From: Mycobacterium sp. SMC-8
GTDB lineage: Bacteria; Actinomycetota; Actinomycetes; Mycobacteriales; Mycobacteriaceae
Direction: 5' to 3'
Assembly (NCBI RefSeq): GCF_025263565.1
Contig: NZ_CP079865.1
Coordinates: 5,828,001-5,892,000 of the forward strand
DNA: 64,000 bases
Numbering within the stretch: position 1 is the first letter of the stretch; each line of letters begins with the position of its first letter. Positions 62,722 to 64,000 of the stretch are shown here, piece after piece. Below the pieces are notes generated by a model that saw only the letters and a list, made by a program, of their open reading frames with translations, did no database searches and was not told where the DNA came from. A program made the translations under genes and the position numbers.

Positions 62722-63680
62722 CGCTGCGGATCGGTATCCTCGGCGCGTCGCGGATCGCCGAATCGGCGATTGTCGAACCCGCCCAGGAGCTGGGGCACCG
62801 TCTGGTTGCGGTGGCCGCCCGGGATCCGTTGCGGGCCAAGTCTTTCGCAGACAAGTACGGCGTCGAGCGGGTAGTACCCTCCTACCAGGATGTGGTGACC
62901 GACCCGGAGGTCGACGTCATCTACAACCCGCTGGCCAACGCGTTGCACGCGCCCTGGAACCTGGCCGCGGTCACGGCCGGCAAACCGGTGCTGACGGAGA
63001 AACCGTTCGCCCGGAACCGGGAGGAAGCGGCCCGGGTCGCCGCCGCGGCCGAGGCCGCGGGGGTCACGGTGATGGAGGGCTTCCACTACCTGTTCCACCC
63101 CGTCACGCAGCGGGCATTGGCCTTGGCCGGGGACGGCACCCTCGGCGAACTGAGCCGCATCGAGGTGCGGATGGGCATGCCGACCCCGGCGTCCGGCGAC
63201 CCGCGCTGGTCGCTGGAGCTCGCCGGTGGCGCACTCATGGACCTGGGTTGCTACGGGCTGCACATCCTGCGCAGATTCGGCACGCCGTCGGTGGTTTCGG
63301 CGACGGCGGTGCAACGCAGCCCCGGCGTCGACGAGCGGTTCGACGCGGAACTGGTGTTCCCGTCCGGGGTGACCGGATTGACGGCCAATTCGATGGTCGA
63401 CGAAGAGTATTCGTTCACGCTGCGGCTGATCGGCACGCGCGCAGAGGCATTCGTGCACGACTTCATCAAGCCGCACGGCGACGACAGGCTGACGCTGTGC
63501 ACCGAGGACGGCACCACCGTCGAACGGCACGGCATCCGCACGTCGTACACATATCAGCTTGAGGCGTTCGCCGATCACGTCCGCCACGGCGCCCCGCTAC
63601 CGCTCGACACGGCCGACGCGGTGGCCAACATGGCGCTCATCGACGAGGCGTACCGCGTCGCGGGCATGAACCCGCGCTGA
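62718..63680 (+). CDS. Second Gfo/Idh/MocA-family oxidoreductase
   Basis: 320 residues. NAD motif RIGILGASRIAESAIVEPA at 4-22; catalytic Lys in VLTEKPFARN near 93-102; GGALMDLGCYGLHILRRFG near 172-190. It is of the trans-1,2-dihydrobenzenediol / glucose-fructose oxidoreductase branch rather than IolG. GTG 62718 overlaps the isomerase stop (GTGA). Two Gfo/Idh enzymes around an isomerase are typical of cyclitol and keto-sugar pathways in which one enzyme oxidises and the other reduces. No transporter is seen before the window ends. Confidence 0.88.
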   Translation: MTLRIGILGASRIAESAIVEPAQELGHRLVAVAARDPLRAKSFADKYGVERVVPSYQDVVTDPEVDVIYNPLANALHAPWNLAAVTAGKPVLTEKPFARNREEAARVAAAAEAAGVTVMEGFHYLFHPVTQRALALAGDGTLGELSRIEVRMGMPTPASGDPRWSLELAGGALMDLGCYGLHILRRFGTPSVVSATAVQRSPGVDERFDAELVFPSGVTGLTANSMVDEEYSFTLRLIGTRAEAFVHDFIKPHGDDRLTLCTEDGTTVERHGIRTSYTYQLEAFADHVRHGAPLPLDTADAVANMALIDEAYRVAGMNPR

Positions 63681-63699
63681 CCTGCAGCCCGCCGGCGGA

Positions 63700-63840
63700 T
63701 CACTCCTGCTGGGAAGCCCCTGCACCGCGCCGCTCGTGCCAGCGCAGGCGCAACAGCATCAGACCGCGGTGCGCCCGCCAACCCGCTGACAGCGGGTCAC
63801 GCCAAACCGGGGCATGCGCCCGGGGTTCGCCATTGGTCAT
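63700..63840 (-). CDS. Possible 46-residue basic protein
   Basis: A short frame from ATG 63840 to TGA 63700 reads MTNGEPRAHAPVWRDPLSAG, then a Trp/Arg-rich helix (WRAHRGLMLLRLRWHERRG) and a Gln-rich end. It is convergent with the Gfo/Idh gene. Codon choice and the amphipathic helix are compatible with a gene, but there is no clear ribosome binding site or family. It could be chance. Confidence 0.35.
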   Translation of the reverse strand: MTNGEPRAHAPVWRDPLSAGWRAHRGLMLLRLRWHERRGAGASQQE

Positions 63841-63908
63841 GACGCCATTGTGCCGTCCGGATCCGTATCGGGCTCGTCGACAGCGGTACCGACATCATGT
63901 CGAAACCA

Positions 63909-64000
63909 TGAACCCTCGGTGTCCTGGCAGGCTGCGCCACCCGCTGGACCTGCTCGCCGACTGCCGGCTCGCTCCGCAGATCGGCCGGCGCCGAGTCGCT
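63909..64000 (+). CDS. Possible gene start cut by the window edge
   Basis: An ATG at 63909 opens a frame that stays open for 30 codons to the edge (MNPRCPGRLRHPLDLLADCR onward). No motif is recognised and no clear ribosome binding site is seen. It may be a gene or a chance frame; the sequence to the right is needed to decide. Confidence 0.25.

Overview
The window is high-GC actinobacterial chromosome and almost certainly comes from a rapidly growing mycobacterium (Mycolicibacterium type). The backbone follows, in order, a block known from Mycobacterium tuberculosis (about Rv2413c to Rv2455c): holA, comEC, comEA, degV-type gene, octT, gpgP, rsfS, nadD, a VWA/MoxR pair, proA, a ribokinase, nadE, proB, obg, rpmA, rplU, rne, ndk, a DUF4233 gene, folC, valS, an enoyl-reductase-like gene, an Rpf, mobA, korB and korA. 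The octT/gpgP pair (methylglucose lipopolysaccharide precursors), the Rpf lysozyme-like proteins and the many start codons placed 6-8 bases after a TANNNT -10 box (leaderless mRNA) all fit this assignment. The genus is inferred from gene content and order; no database was searched.

Accessory blocks sit between backbone genes. (1) 2.8-9.2 kb: a small membrane protein, an acyl-CoA dehydrogenase pair whose second member carries an in-frame TGA, an SDR, an IS1380-family element (6434-8105, CTTAG target duplication) and a dihydrodipicolinate-reductase-like gene. The IS sits inside what was an overlapping divergent promoter. (2) 12.6-19.1 kb: a GntR/UTRA regulator facing an APC permease, a GlpK-like kinase, a GlpA-like flavoprotein with a C-terminal iron-sulfur-type domain and a second FAD/NAD oxidoreductase; a perfect palindrome ATGGTCTAGACCAT lies between them. 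(3) 23.7-28.8 kb: a crotonase, a CmtR-like metal sensor with a transporter-like remnant and an ICMT-family methyltransferase, then a sirtuin whose 3' end overlaps proB by 57 bp. (4) 42.3-50 kb: an S9 peptidase, an ammonium transporter with a tiny membrane protein directly behind it, a three-gene operon for a heme-dependent (di)methylamine-type N-demethylase, and an FAD monooxygenase. (5) 50-54.5 kb: two Rpf genes, then an IS1634-family element (51834-53610) flanked by 667-bp direct repeats that begin and end exactly at the element. (6) 58.6-63.7 kb: a LacI regulator facing a PhyH dioxygenase, two Gfo/Idh oxidoreductases and a TIM-barrel isomerase, probably an inositol- or sugar-derivative pathway.

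Working groups: holA-comEC-comEA (replication clamp loading, DNA uptake); octT-gpgP-rsfS-nadD as one tightly overlapping operon; proB/proA (proline); rne, rplU, rpmA, obg (RNA turnover and ribosome assembly); korA/korB (2-oxoglutarate oxidation). The most striking items are the very long target-site-type duplication around the IS1634-family element, the uncharacterised polyol/amino-alcohol operon, the N-demethylase operon beside an Amt transporter, and the LacI-controlled PhyH/Gfo-Idh pathway.
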